A stretch of 57,998 nt of DNA, from contig CALMYQ010000029.1 in the NCBI GenBank assembly GCA_937873655.1, positions 1-57,998 on the forward strand, read 5' to 3'. The DNA is from an uncultured Lewinella sp. (lineage in GTDB: Bacteria; Bacteroidota; Bacteroidia; Chitinophagales; Saprospiraceae). The first letter of the stretch is position 1. Every line of letters begins with the position of its first letter. Shown in pieces: positions 33,240 through 42,250 of this stretch. The notes below the pieces were generated by a model. The model was given only the letters and a program-made list of their open reading frames with translations. It did no database searches and was not told the origin of the DNA. The position numbers were made by a program, and so were the translations under genes.

Positions 33240-34028
33240 ATGATTGAATTATACCCGCTTGAAGATTATTCCGGCCTGACTGCGCCTCGGCGCGTCGTTA
33301 AGTACGTACTGGTCTGGTGTTCCTCGGGGGCGGTTAACCTGGCGGTTGACGAAGCGGATTTCCGGTTGGAAAAGGACCAATTGATCACCATTACCTCCGG
33401 ACAAATCCATTATGCCAGGGAACTGGAACAGGCGAAAGGCTGGGTCCTTGAGTTTACGTTTGATTTTTTCTGCAAGGACGATTTTGACCTGGAGCTGGTT
33501 TTTCAGAACGGCCTTTTTTGCCATTTTGATATGAATGAGGTGATCGCGGTGCCGGACCCGGCTACAGTGGCAGGGCCGCTAAACATGATACGGGACGAGC
33601 TGGCCGAAAAGCCATTTCAATACCTGATTTCCCTGCACGCCTACGTCAAGCTCATCCTGGTGGCGGTCAACCGGGCCAAGATTTCGCAAGGGGAGGAGGT
33701 CTATAAGCCGGATGCCTTGTTTTTGAAATTCCTGGAAATGGTGCGCAGCAATTTCAAGCGCAATTTTACCATCAGTTATTTTGCGGAGGCGTTGCAAACC
33801 ACAGAATTAAAGCTCAACGAACTGTCGAAATTACATGCCGGGAAAACGGCGCAGAGCGTGGTGTACGGCCTGATCATCTCGGAAGCGAAGCGAATGCTGA
33901 CCTACGAAAAAATGCCGGTAAAGGAAGTCGCCTACGAATTGGGATTTCTGGATCCTTTCTACTTTTCCAATTTTTTCAAGAAGCATACCAAACTGTCGCC
34001 CAAAGCTTACAAGGCCCAGGCTTTGTGA
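33240..34028 (+). CDS. AraC-family transcriptional regulator
   Basis: The product has 262 residues. The N-terminal half is a cupin-like sensory domain (VLVWCSSGAVNLAVDEADF, LITITSGQIHYARELE), and the C-terminal half the AraC double helix-turn-helix (FTISYFAEALQTTELKLNEL; VKEVAYELGFLDPFYFSNFFKK; LSPKAYKAQ). The frame is open upstream into the GH130 gene, but ATG 33240 gives the normal family N-terminus. It is 23 bp after GH130 and possibly regulates it. Its stop lies three bases from the stop of a second, convergent AraC gene. Confidence 0.93.
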   Translation: MIELYPLEDYSGLTAPRRVVKYVLVWCSSGAVNLAVDEADFRLEKDQLITITSGQIHYARELEQAKGWVLEFTFDFFCKDDFDLELVFQNGLFCHFDMNEVIAVPDPATVAGPLNMIRDELAEKPFQYLISLHAYVKLILVAVNRAKISQGEEVYKPDALFLKFLEMVRSNFKRNFTISYFAEALQTTELKLNELSKLHAGKTAQSVVYGLIISEAKRMLTYEKMPVKEVAYELGFLDPFYFSNFFKKHTKLSPKAYKAQAL

Positions 34029-34031
34029 TGT

Positions 34032-34940
34032 TCAGCGGTTGGTGGCTTTGACCTGGAACGCCTTGGGCGAGAGGCGTTTTTTGCGCTTGAAGACCCGGTT
34101 GAAATACGACCGGCTGTCAAAACCGCACGCCATGTAGACTTCCTTGATCTTCATATTGGGGTCCTGCAGCAAGCTGGCAGCCAGTTTGATCCGTTCGTTG
34201 TTGATGAAATCCACCGGGGAAATGCCCGTTTCGTTCTTGAAAACCCGGTGGAAATTGGATTCGCTCATATAGGCTTTCCCGCTCAGTTCCTCGATGGTGA
34301 GCGGTTTGTCCAGGTTATCCCGAATGTATTGGATAATGAAGGCGAGGCGGTTGTTGCTGCTGAGCGTGAGCGCTTTGTCGGTATAGATTTTCCGGGATTC
34401 GGCCTGCAGGATCCGGATGATCAGTTCCTTGAGCATGAAATTGACAAACAGGTCCTTGGAGGGATGGTTCTCCGTAAACAGGAACAGCAGGCGCTGAATG
34501 ATCTGGTAGATGCCGGTATCGTTGGTGAAGTGGAAATTGTAATCGATGAACTGCCATTCTGCGTCGTCCGCTTTGGGCAGGTTTTCGTTCATCAGCATGA
34601 TCACTTCCCTGATCTTGTCCTCTGAAATGGCCATAGCCAGGCAACGCGTCGGGTTGTCCATTCGGGCTTCCGGAAAATCGATGCACATGACTTCGTTGGA
34701 AGGAAGGATCAGCGATTCGCCTGGTAGAAAATCGAAGGATTGGTGGTTGCGCAGGTGCATCACCTTTTTTCCCTGGAACATGCTGGCCAGCACCGGCTGA
34801 TCGAATTGCAGGAGTACCCGCTCAGCTGCCTGGTGGGTCTCGAAAACGTGCATGGCGGCATTCTCCAGCGTATAGGATGTTTGGTTTTCCACCAGCGTTT
34901 CCAATCTTCTGCCCTTTAAAAAATCAACAGGTAATTCCAT
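34032..34940 (-). CDS. AraC-family regulator, likely controlling aldehyde dehydrogenase genes
   Basis: The product has 302 residues from ATG 34940 (TTG at 34946 is a worse start). The N-terminal AraC-type sensory domain (about 1-185) contains LENAAMHVFETHQAAERVLL and FDFLPGESLILPSNEVMCIDFP. The double helix-turn-helix is at the C-terminus (LTIEELSGKAYMSESNFHRVF; IKEVYMACGFDSRSYFNRVFKR; LSPKAFQ). It is transcribed away from an aldehyde dehydrogenase-DUF779 pair with a shared 234-bp control region; regulators of this type commonly sit in that position. An exact -7 box lies 22 bp before the start. Inducer unknown, perhaps an alcohol or aldehyde. Confidence 0.93.
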   Translation of the reverse strand: MELPVDFLKGRRLETLVENQTSYTLENAAMHVFETHQAAERVLLQFDQPVLASMFQGKKVMHLRNHQSFDFLPGESLILPSNEVMCIDFPEARMDNPTRCLAMAISEDKIREVIMLMNENLPKADDAEWQFIDYNFHFTNDTGIYQIIQRLLFLFTENHPSKDLFVNFMLKELIIRILQAESRKIYTDKALTLSSNNRLAFIIQYIRDNLDKPLTIEELSGKAYMSESNFHRVFKNETGISPVDFINNERIKLAASLLQDPNMKIKEVYMACGFDSRSYFNRVFKRKKRLSPKAFQVKATNR

Positions 34941-34962
34941 GTACAATCACCATTTGGATGAT

Positions 34963-34970
34963 CAAAAATA
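34963..34970 (-). promoter_or_regulatory. -7 promoter box of the divergent AraC gene
   Basis: Minus-strand TATTTTTG (34970 to 34963) matches TAnnTTTG exactly, 22 bp before ATG 34940. It supports that start and a very short leader. Confidence 0.5.
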
Positions 34971-35087
34971 CCGGTTTTATTCAGTAAAACGAAGGAATGT
35001 TCTGATTTTCAATGCCGAAACCGAGGATTTGCAAGGATTGTTCACCCTTTTGGCAGGATTCGTCAAAAGAGTCAATTTAATGGAGTA

Positions 35088-35095
35088 TAATTTTG
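35088..35095 (+). promoter_or_regulatory. -7 promoter box of aldehyde dehydrogenase gene
   Basis: TAATTTTG matches TAnnTTTG exactly, 79 bp before the ATG at 35175 in the shared AraC/aldehyde dehydrogenase control region. No good -33 box at the right distance, as expected if an activator such as the divergent AraC protein is needed. Confidence 0.45.
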
Positions 35096-35174
35096 CATTA
35101 TTGAGAGATTCCAGAACGAAAATTGGAATTGACTCAAATCGTAAAATTATTTTTCAAATTCAAAAAGGAACATC

Positions 35175-36698
35175 ATGAGCGATGTAATGGCAACCGTCCA
35201 GCATGCACTGGAAAAACCGGGGTTCAAGGACCAATACGAAAACTACATCGGCGGCAAATGGACGCCCCCTGTAAAAGGACAATACTTCGAAAATATCTCG
35301 CCCGTCGACGGTAAGGGGTACACCAAAGTGGCCCGTTCGACGGAAGAAGACATCGACCTGGCCGTAAACGCCGCCTGGGCTGCCGCGCCCCATTGGAACA
35401 ACTCCCCGGCTGCTTACCGCAGCAACCTGTTGTTGAAGATCGCGGATGTCATGGAGCAAAACCTTGAGGTGCTGGCCCGGGCAGAAACCTGGGATAACGG
35501 CAAACCCATCCGCGAAACAACGGCTGCCGACCTGCCGCTGGCCATCGATCATTTCCGGTATTTTGCCGGCGTGATCCGGGCCGAAGAAGGTACGGTCAGC
35601 GAACTGGATGCCGACACCATTTCCATGAACGTACCCGAACCGCTGGGCGTGGTCGGCCAGATCATTCCCTGGAATTTTCCGCTTCTGATGGCCGCCTGGA
35701 AAATCGCACCGGCGCTGGCAGCCGGCAACTGCGTAGTGCTGAAACCCGCCGAACAAACGCCGGTCGGCATCATGATCCTCATGGAGCTCATCGAGGGCAT
35801 ACTGCCCGCCGGGGTGTTGAATGTTGTGAACGGCTTCGGCATTGAAGCGGGCAAACCGCTGGCTTCCCATCCGCGCATCAACAAGGTGGCCTTCACCGGG
35901 GAAACCACGACCGGCCAGCTCATCATGCAGTACGCTTCCAAGAATATCATCCCGGTAACGCTCGAACTGGGCGGAAAATCGCCCAATATCTTTTTTGAAA
36001 GCGTCATGGATGCCGATGATGAATTCTTCGACAAATGTCTGGAAGGGGCTGTCATGTTCGCCTTCAACCAGGGTGAGGTCTGCACCTGCCCGTCCAGGTT
36101 GCTGGTCCAGGAAAGCATTTACGACAAATTCATGGCCCGGGTGATCCAGCGGACCAAAGCGGTCAAACTCGGCCACCCGCTCGACCCGTCCACCATGATG
36201 GGGGCCCAGGCCTCCAATGATCAGTACGAAAAGATCCTGAATTATATCAAGATCGGTAAGGAAGAAGGCTGCCAGGTCCTGGCCGGCGGCGAACCCGCCT
36301 ATAACGAAGGCCTGGAAGGCGGATTCTATATCCAGCCCACCATTCTGGAAGGCAACAACAAGATGCGGGTCTTCCAGGAAGAGATCTTCGGCCCCGTGGT
36401 TTGCGTGACCACCTTCAAGGACGAAGCCGAAGCCCTGGAGATCGCCAACGACACCCTGTACGGGCTCGGCGCCGGCGTCTGGACCCGGGATACGCACCAG
36501 GCATATCTGATCTCCCGCCAGATCAAGGCCGGCCGCGTGTGGGTCAACTGTTACCACGCCTACCCCGCGCATGCGCCCTTCGGCGGGTACAAGAAATCGG
36601 GCATCGGCCGCGAAACCCACCGCATGATGCTCAACCATTACCGCCAGACCAAGAACATGCTGGTCTCCTACAAAAAGAAAGCAGAAGGCTTCTTTTAA
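35175..36698 (+). CDS. NAD(P)-dependent aldehyde dehydrogenase
   Basis: The product has 507 residues, full length, and oxidises aldehydes to carboxylic acids. Motifs: cofactor-binding [21 protein letters not shown] and [16 protein letters not shown] [12 protein letters not shown], general-base Glu in [13 protein letters not shown], catalytic Cys in [15 protein letters not shown], and [12 protein letters not shown]. The overall sequence ([21 protein letters not shown] at the start) resembles AldB/ExaC-type acetaldehyde dehydrogenases used in ethanol or other alcohol oxidation. The DUF779 gene starts at the base after its stop codon, and a divergent AraC gene precedes it, a common trio. No signal peptide; cytoplasmic. 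Confidence 0.96.
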   Translation: MSDVMATVQHALEKPGFKDQYENYIGGKWTPPVKGQYFENISPVDGKGYTKVARSTEEDIDLAVNAAWAAAPHWNNSPAAYRSNLLLKIADVMEQNLEVLARAETWDNGKPIRETTAADLPLAIDHFRYFAGVIRAEEGTVSELDADTISMNVPEPLGVVGQIIPWNFPLLMAAWKIAPALAAGNCVVLKPAEQTPVGIMILMELIEGILPAGVLNVVNGFGIEAGKPLASHPRINKVAFTGETTTGQLIMQYASKNIIPVTLELGGKSPNIFFESVMDADDEFFDKCLEGAVMFAFNQGEVCTCPSRLLVQESIYDKFMARVIQRTKAVKLGHPLDPSTMMGAQASNDQYEKILNYIKIGKEEGCQVLAGGEPAYNEGLEGGFYIQPTILEGNNKMRVFQEEIFGPVVCVTTFKDEAEALEIANDTLYGLGAGVWTRDTHQAYLISRQIKAGRVWVNCYHAYPAHAPFGGYKKSGIGRETHRMMLNHYRQTKNMLVSYKKKAEGFF

Positions 36699-37085
36699 AT
36701 GCCGGCCGTCATGACCAGAAGAGTATTGTCAACGGATGCGGCCGGGGCCGTCATCGATCAACTGCGGGAACAACACGGCGACCTGATGTTTCACCAGAGC
36801 GGCGGATGCTGCGACGGCTCCAGTCCGATGTGTTTTCCCAAAGGCGAATTGATGCTCAACGAAACGGACGTCTGGCTGGGCCGGATCCACGGCTGTGATT
36901 TTTACATGTCGAAAGACCAGTTCGAATATTGGCAGCATACGCAACTCATTGTCGACGTTGTCAAAGGCCGCGGCGCCAGCTTCTCTCTGGAGATCCCCCT
37001 TGGTGTGCGGTTCCTCATTCGGTCGCGCATTTACGGCGATGAAGAACTGGCCGAACTGACGCCTGTCCGGTACGGGCTTCAGTGA
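36699..37085 (+). CDS. DUF779 family protein (aldehyde dehydrogenase-associated)
   Basis: The product has 128 residues. ATG follows the aldehyde dehydrogenase stop directly (TAA-ATG), so the two are translationally coupled. Conserved features include the Cys pair in HQSGGCCDGSSPMCFPKGE, a third Cys in RIHGCDFYMSKDQFEYW and LEIPLGVRFLIRSRIY. The function is unestablished; its constant pairing with aldehyde dehydrogenases and its Cys/His residues suggest a metal-binding or thiol helper role (inference). A strong terminator follows 20 bp after the stop. Confidence 0.92.
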   Translation: MPAVMTRRVLSTDAAGAVIDQLREQHGDLMFHQSGGCCDGSSPMCFPKGELMLNETDVWLGRIHGCDFYMSKDQFEYWQHTQLIVDVVKGRGASFSLEIPLGVRFLIRSRIYGDEELAELTPVRYGLQ

Positions 37086-37104
37086 ACTCGCAAACCGGAG
37101 AAAA

Positions 37105-37140
37105 AAGCCCGTCTGACCAATCAGGCGGGCTTATTTTTTA
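37105..37140 (+). terminator. Rho-independent terminator of aldehyde dehydrogenase operon
   Basis: Stem AAGCCCGTCTGA / TCAGGCGGGCTT (37105-37116, 37121-37132, one G-T pair) with loop CCAA, followed by ATTTTTTA. Confidence 0.88.
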
Positions 37141-37159
37141 TGGTTTATCCTAAAATGCA

Positions 37160-37167
37160 TAACTTTG
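37160..37167 (+). promoter_or_regulatory. -7 promoter box of ASPIC/FG-GAP gene
   Basis: TAACTTTG matches TAnnTTTG exactly and lies 38 bp before the ATG at 37205, after the preceding terminator. Confidence 0.5.
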
Positions 37168-37204
37168 ACTGGCCATCTTCACCAACTACACAGCCTGATC
37201 GCTT

Positions 37205-40200
37205 ATGAGAAACAGGATATCACCCGCGTTGGCCCTGATCTTTTGCTGCAGTTTCGTTTTCGGCCAGAAAAACGCCATGTTTGAGCAGCAACCTTCTTCC
37301 AGGACGGGCGTAACGTTTGAAAACACCCTCCGGGAAACGCCTGCCTCCAATGTCCTCACCTACGAATATTTCTACAACGGTGGCGGGGTCGCCGTCGGCG
37401 ACGTCAATAACGACGGCCTCGAGGATCTTTATTTTACGGCCAATATGGGCCCCAACAAGCTCTACATCAACCAGGGCGGGTTTTCTTTCCGGGATGTGAC
37501 GGACCAGGCAGGCGTCGGCGGATATGACGGCTGGAAAACAGGCGTTACCATGGCCGATGTCAACGGCGACGGGCTGCTGGACATCTACGTCTGTTACTCC
37601 GGGAAAAGCAGCCCCGATACCCGAAGGAATCAGTTGTTCATCAATAACGGCCCCACCGACCTGCCGGGCGGCGGCAAAGGGGTCACCTTTACGGAACGGG
37701 CCCGCGAATACGGCCTCGACGATCCGTCCTATTCCACCCAGGCGGCCTTTTTTGATATGGACCGCGACGGGGATCTGGATATGTACCTCGTCAACCACAA
37801 CGTCACCGTTATCAGATCCTTCGAGTTCGGAGATGTGAAAAATATCCGCGACCCGTACGCCGGCGACAAACTCTTCCGCAATGACAACGGCCGCTTCACC
37901 GATATCAGCGAAGCGGCGGGCATCAAGGGCAATCCCCTGGGGTTCGGCCTCGGCATCAGCGTCTCGGATATCAACAACGACGGTTGGCCAGACCTTTACG
38001 TTACCAATGATTATGTCGAGCCTGACTACCTGTACATCAACAATCAGGACGGTACCTTTTCCGACCGCCTGACCGATTACATGCAGCATATCTCCCATTT
38101 TTCCATGGGATGTGACGTCAGCGACTTCAACAACGACGGCCTGCCCGATATCTTCACCCTGGACATGCTGCCGGAGGATAATAAGCGGCAAAAACTCCTG
38201 TACGGCCCCGATAATTACGAACACTACGCCCTGATGGTGCTCAACGGCTTTTACTTCCAGAACATGCGCAACATGCTCCACCTCAACAACGGCGACGGCA
38301 CCTACAGCGAGATCGGCCAGTTTGCCGGTATCTCGAATACGGACTGGAGCTGGGCGCCGCTTTTTGCCGATTATGACAACGACGGCTGGAAGGACGTTTT
38401 CATCACCAACGGATATTATCGCGATTATACCAACCGCGATTTTATGAAATACAAAGGGGATTACTATTTCGAAAAGGCTAAAAACCATGAACCCGCGGAT
38501 ACCTTCCACCTGGTCACCTCCATGAGCTCCACGCCGGTCCACAACTACGCTTTCCACAACAACGGCGACCTGACCTTTACCGATGTGAGCGAAGACTGGG
38601 GATTCCGGGAACGCAACTTTTCCAACGGCTCCGTATATGCCGATCTCGATAACGACGGCGACCTGGATCTGGTGGTCAATAACCAGAATGAACCCGCATC
38701 CCTGTATAAAAACCTCAGCAAGGAACACCAGCCCGAACGGCATTTTATCCAGCTCTCGCTGACCGGGACCGGCAAGAATACCCGCGCCATCGGCGCCAGA
38801 GTGAAGATCTATGCAGGCGGCCAGGTACAGTTCTTTGAAATTTCGCCGACCCGCGGCTTCCAGTCCTCGGTGAGCTACCGGATTCACGCCGGCCTGGGCG
38901 GTACAGCTGCGGTTGATTCCATCCGGATCGATTGGCCCTCCGGCAAGGAATTGTTGCTGGAGAAAGTGCCTGCCGATCAATTGCTGAAGGTCAATGAAGA
39001 TGAAAGCAAGGGCGTGCAGAACCCGCAGCCGGCGGGCGGCCCGAAAATATTCACCAAAATAGCGTCTGCCATTGATTATCAGCACGTCGAACAAGGGTTC
39101 AACGATTTCAAACGGCAACCCCTGCTGATGACCATGCTGACGACCTGCGGACCGGTACTGGCGCCCGGGGATGTCAACGGCGACGGCCTGCAGGATGTCT
39201 ATGTCGGCGGGGCGCAGGAAACGCCCGGCAAGTTGTATATCCAGGATGACCGCGGCGGTTTTCAATCTTCTGCCGTGCTGCCGTTCGACCCCCGGTATAC
39301 GGATGCGGACGCCCTGTTCTTTGACGCCGACGGCGACGGCGACCAGGACCTTTACGTGGTCAGCGGCGGGTACAATGAATACACCGAAAAGGATAATGCA
39401 CTCCAGGACCGGTTGTACCTCAATAACGGCTCCGGCAAATTCGGGCTCGCCCAGAAGGCTTTGCCGGATATGCGCGTGAGCAAATCCTGCGTCACAGCCG
39501 CGGATTTTGACGGCGACGGGGATCTGGACCTGTTTGTCGGCGGCAGGGTGATCCCGGGCAAATACCCGGTTGCGCCCGAAAGCTTTCTGCTGGAGAACAA
39601 GGGCGGCCGGTTTGAAAGTGTGGCCGCGAAAGTGGCGCCCGACCTGGCCGGGATCGGCATGGTAACCGACGCCGAATGGGTTGACCTCAACAAGGACGGC
39701 CGCAAGGACCTTGTGCTGGCCGGCGAATTCATGCCGGTCGAGGTTTTTCTGAACGAAGGAGGGCGCAAGCTTGTCAGGGCTACCGACCGCTTTTTCGATC
39801 GCCCGTTGGCGGGCTTGTGGAACCGGCTGGCGGTCTGCGATTTTGACGGCGACGGCGACGAGGATATCCTGGCCGGCAATTTCGGATTGAATACCCAGCT
39901 CAAAGCCAACGCAAAAGAGCCGACGACACTGGTCTACAAGGACTTTGACAAGAACGGCTCGGTGGATCCCATCCTGAACTGTTATATCCAGGGGAAATCA
40001 TACCCATTCGCCAGCCGGGAAGAATTGCTGGACCAGATCTACAGTTTGCGCAGCAAGTTCACCTCCTACGAGTCCTATTCGGATGCCCAGCTTCAAAACA
40101 TCTTCTCAAAAGGAGACCTCAAAAATGCCGGCGAACTCGAAATTACCGTGCTTGAAAGCTTGTACCTGGAAAATCTGGGCAACCGCTTCGAGCCGCATAG

Positions 40201-40558
40201 TTTGCCGGTTCAGGCCCAGTTCTCGCCCGGTTACGCCATTGCCCTGACGGATTACAATCAGGACGGAAATATGGATTTCATCCTGGCCGGAAACCAGAGT
40301 TCGATCCGGATCCGGATGGGCGTGATCGACGCCAATTTCGGCCAGCTCTTCCAGGGTGACGGCAAGGGCCATTTCCAATACGTGCCCCAGACCAGCTCCG
40401 GCCTTCGCCTGACGGGCGATACCAAATCCCTCCAGGTGATCCGGATACAGGGCATGCCTTACCTGCTGGCCGGCGTGAACAATGTCGGTGTGGAAATGTA
40501 CCGGTTGAACCTGGATAAGGAACCGGGAACGGGAGGGGGTGAGGTGCCGAAGAAATGA
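37205..40558 (+). CDS. FG-GAP/VCBS beta-propeller protein with ASPIC/UnbV domain (CRTAC1-like)
   Basis: The product has 1117 residues. The signal peptide (about 1-20, ALIFCCSFVFGQ) has no lipobox cysteine at the cleavage site, unlike the paralogue at 23751. It has the same layout: first propeller (VAVGDVNNDGLEDLYF, MADVNGDGLLDIYV, FDMDRDGDLDMYLV, VSDINNDGWPDLYV, YADLDNDGDLDLVV), ASPIC/UnbV module (IGARVKIYAGGQVQFF, PTRGFQSSVSYRIHAGLGG, IRIDWPSGKELLLEK; about 520-590), second propeller (APGDVNGDGLQDVYVGG, FDADGDGDQDLYVV, AADFDGDGDLDLFVGG, CDFDGDGDEDILAGNFG). The Asp loops should bind calcium. The haloperoxidase gene follows in the same direction after a repeat-filled 293-bp gap; such pairs occur elsewhere in Bacteroidota, but their joint role is unknown. 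Confidence 0.92.
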   Translation: MRNRISPALALIFCCSFVFGQKNAMFEQQPSSRTGVTFENTLRETPASNVLTYEYFYNGGGVAVGDVNNDGLEDLYFTANMGPNKLYINQGGFSFRDVTDQAGVGGYDGWKTGVTMADVNGDGLLDIYVCYSGKSSPDTRRNQLFINNGPTDLPGGGKGVTFTERAREYGLDDPSYSTQAAFFDMDRDGDLDMYLVNHNVTVIRSFEFGDVKNIRDPYAGDKLFRNDNGRFTDISEAAGIKGNPLGFGLGISVSDINNDGWPDLYVTNDYVEPDYLYINNQDGTFSDRLTDYMQHISHFSMGCDVSDFNNDGLPDIFTLDMLPEDNKRQKLLYGPDNYEHYALMVLNGFYFQNMRNMLHLNNGDGTYSEIGQFAGISNTDWSWAPLFADYDNDGWKDVFITNGYYRDYTNRDFMKYKGDYYFEKAKNHEPADTFHLVTSMSSTPVHNYAFHNNGDLTFTDVSEDWGFRERNFSNGSVYADLDNDGDLDLVVNNQNEPASLYKNLSKEHQPERHFIQLSLTGTGKNTRAIGARVKIYAGGQVQFFEISPTRGFQSSVSYRIHAGLGGTAAVDSIRIDWPSGKELLLEKVPADQLLKVNEDESKGVQNPQPAGGPKIFTKIASAIDYQHVEQGFNDFKRQPLLMTMLTTCGPVLAPGDVNGDGLQDVYVGGAQETPGKLYIQDDRGGFQSSAVLPFDPRYTDADALFFDADGDGDQDLYVVSGGYNEYTEKDNALQDRLYLNNGSGKFGLAQKALPDMRVSKSCVTAADFDGDGDLDLFVGGRVIPGKYPVAPESFLLENKGGRFESVAAKVAPDLAGIGMVTDAEWVDLNKDGRKDLVLAGEFMPVEVFLNEGGRKLVRATDRFFDRPLAGLWNRLAVCDFDGDGDEDILAGNFGLNTQLKANAKEPTTLVYKDFDKNGSVDPILNCYIQGKSYPFASREELLDQIYSLRSKFTSYESYSDAQLQNIFSKGDLKNAGELEITVLESLYLENLGNRFEPHSLPVQAQFSPGYAIALTDYNQDGNMDFILAGNQSSIRIRMGVIDANFGQLFQGDGKGHFQYVPQTSSGLRLTGDTKSLQVIRIQGMPYLLAGVNNVGVEMYRLNLDKEPGTGGGEVPKK

Positions 40559-40662
40559 TGGTTGATTTTGGTTTCGGTGGTTGATTTTGGTTTATGGTGG
40601 TTTATGGTGGTTGATTTTGGTTTATGATGGTTGGTTAACCAACAACAATAAACAATAATAAA
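40557..40662 (+). repeat. T/G-rich degenerate array and A/C-rich tail
   Basis: Imperfect units of TGGTTGATTTTGGTT and TTTATGGTGG (40557-40640) related to the 15637-15750 array, then CAACAACAATAAACAATAATAAA. The T/G half and the downstream C/A half are complementary in places (ATGGTTGGTT and AACCAACAAC at 40627-40650), so the leader can fold into a long hairpin. Confidence 0.6.
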
Positions 40663-40845
40663 CCCGCCTACGCCGAGGCTATGGCGGACGGAGCAACAAC
40701 AAACAACAACAAACAACAATAAACCCGCCTACGCCGAGGCTATGGCGGACGGAGCAACAACAAACAACAACAAACAACAATAAACCCGCCTACGCCGAGG
40801 CTATGGCGGACGGAGCAACAACAAACAACAACAAACAACAATAAT
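40663..40845 (+). repeat. 61-bp tandem repeat, three copies, upstream of haloperoxidase gene
   Basis: Copies begin at 40663, 40724 and 40785 and are essentially identical. Each joins CCCGCCTACGCCGAGGCTAT, GGCGGACGGAG and a CAACAACAAACAACAACAAA-type tail. Internal complementarity CCGCC...GGCGG allows a hairpin per copy. The last copy ends six bases before the ATG at 40852, so it forms the immediate 5' leader. Its reverse complement resembles the module at 15754-15790. Confidence 0.9.
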
Positions 40846-40851
40846 GTAAAG

Positions 40852-42231
40852 ATGAAAAACAGGCAATTCCGGTTTTTCCCGGGACCAAAGAACAAAAAGT
40901 GGACGTTATTCGCAGCGATATTCCTGTTTGCAGGTGTCCTGCCGGCGTTTGCGCAAGGGGTTGATGAACAGCACAAGAAGGAATTGAAAATGCTGGCGGA
41001 CAATGTGTTTCACCTTTCGGAAGTGATGCTGCACGATGTGGCCAATCCGCCGGCGGCGAGCCGGTTTTATGCTTATTGCACCTTGGGCGCCTATGAGGTG
41101 GCCCGTTGCAGCGGCAGCAAATTGCCGGATCTGGACGGCCGGTTCAACGTCAATCCGGGGATCAAGGCGCCGCCGGTACCCAAAAAATTCAACCTGGCTT
41201 TCAGCGCCAATTACGCCCTGCTGGAAGTGGGCCGGCAGATCATGCCGTCCGGGTATATGCTGGAAGAAAAGCAGAAAGAACTGGTGGACGCCTTCAAGGC
41301 ATCCGGCGTTTTATCCGAACGGAACCTAAACAAGAACATCCGGTACGCGCAGGAGTTGGCCCGGCAGGTGCTGGCTTACGCCAAAACCGACGGCTACGGG
41401 AAGCTCAGCACTTACAAGCGATATACGCCGCAAAAAGACGAGGGGCATTGGTACCCGACGCCGCCGGAATTCTTCCCGCCGGTCGAACCCAAATGGGAAA
41501 CGATCAGGCCCTTTTTCCTGGAATCCGCCGATCAGTTTCAGCCTGTCCGGCCCACACCCTTCAGCAAGGATACCACCAGCAGTTTCTACGGGGCCATGAT
41601 GGAGGTCTACAACGTGGTCAACAACCTGACGGCAGAGCAAAAGGAGATCGCCAGCTTCTGGGACTGCAACCCGTTCGCCGTCACCTATTCGGGGCATATG
41701 GCCATCGGCCTGAAGAAGATCTCGCCGGGCGGGCACTGGATGGGCATCACCGGGATCGTTTGCCAGGATGCGGGCATTCCGCTGGATTCGGCCATTTTCG
41801 CGCATGCCCTGGTGGCGGTCACGCTCCACGACGCTTTCATCAGCTGCTGGCAGGAGAAATATCACAGCGACCGGATCCGGCCGGAAACCGCCATCAATAA
41901 AATGGTGGATCCGAAATGGCGGCCGATCCTGCAAACGCCGCCTTTCCCGGAATATACCAGCGGGCACAGCGTGGCCTCCGCTTCAGCGGCCTCCGCCCTG
42001 ACCCGGCTGTTCGGCGATCATTTCAGGTATACGGATACTTCCGAGCTTTATTTCGGTTTGCCGGAAAGGAAATACAACAGCTTTTTCGAAGCCTCCGGGG
42101 AAGCGGCCATTTCAAGGCTGTACGGAGGCATCCATTACCGCGATGCCTGCGAGGAAGGCGTCAAGCAGGGTAGGGGTGTGGGCGCCTGGGTGCTGAAAAA
42201 GGTATTTGGGCCGGACGCCAAGGGCGATTGA
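40852..42231 (+). CDS. Vanadium-dependent haloperoxidase-like / PAP2-superfamily secreted enzyme
   Basis: The product has 459 residues. The signal anchor region (about 15-35, LFAAIFLFAGVLPAFAQG) is preceded by a long basic N-terminus. The vanadate/phosphate site has all three motifs: KYHSDRIRP (K-x6-RP), PEYTSGHS (P-x-SGH) and SRLYGGIHYRD (SR-x5-H-x3-D). The His in SGHS is the acid-base residue and the His in GGIHYRD would bond the vanadium. The family includes haloperoxidases and acid phosphatases that share this pocket, so halide oxidation is likely but not proven. It probably acts in the periplasm or is exported. The start codon is directly after the 61-bp triple repeat, which may govern its translation. 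It lies downstream of the ASPIC/FG-GAP gene. Confidence 0.9.
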   Translation: MKNRQFRFFPGPKNKKWTLFAAIFLFAGVLPAFAQGVDEQHKKELKMLADNVFHLSEVMLHDVANPPAASRFYAYCTLGAYEVARCSGSKLPDLDGRFNVNPGIKAPPVPKKFNLAFSANYALLEVGRQIMPSGYMLEEKQKELVDAFKASGVLSERNLNKNIRYAQELARQVLAYAKTDGYGKLSTYKRYTPQKDEGHWYPTPPEFFPPVEPKWETIRPFFLESADQFQPVRPTPFSKDTTSSFYGAMMEVYNVVNNLTAEQKEIASFWDCNPFAVTYSGHMAIGLKKISPGGHWMGITGIVCQDAGIPLDSAIFAHALVAVTLHDAFISCWQEKYHSDRIRPETAINKMVDPKWRPILQTPPFPEYTSGHSVASASAASALTRLFGDHFRYTDTSELYFGLPERKYNSFFEASGEAAISRLYGGIHYRDACEEGVKQGRGVGAWVLKKVFGPDAKGD

Positions 42232-42250
42232 GCGTCCGGATCATCATGAA

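Noticed and set aside
37220..39265. 681-codon open frame antisense to the ASPIC/FG-GAP gene
   Set aside because: It is the shadow of Asp/Gly-rich repeats in a GC-rich gene; the translation is Val/Ile-rich without domains, while the plus strand has clear repeated motifs.
40663..40845. CRISPR array
   Set aside because: Three adjacent identical 61-bp units without unique spacers, and no cas genes.
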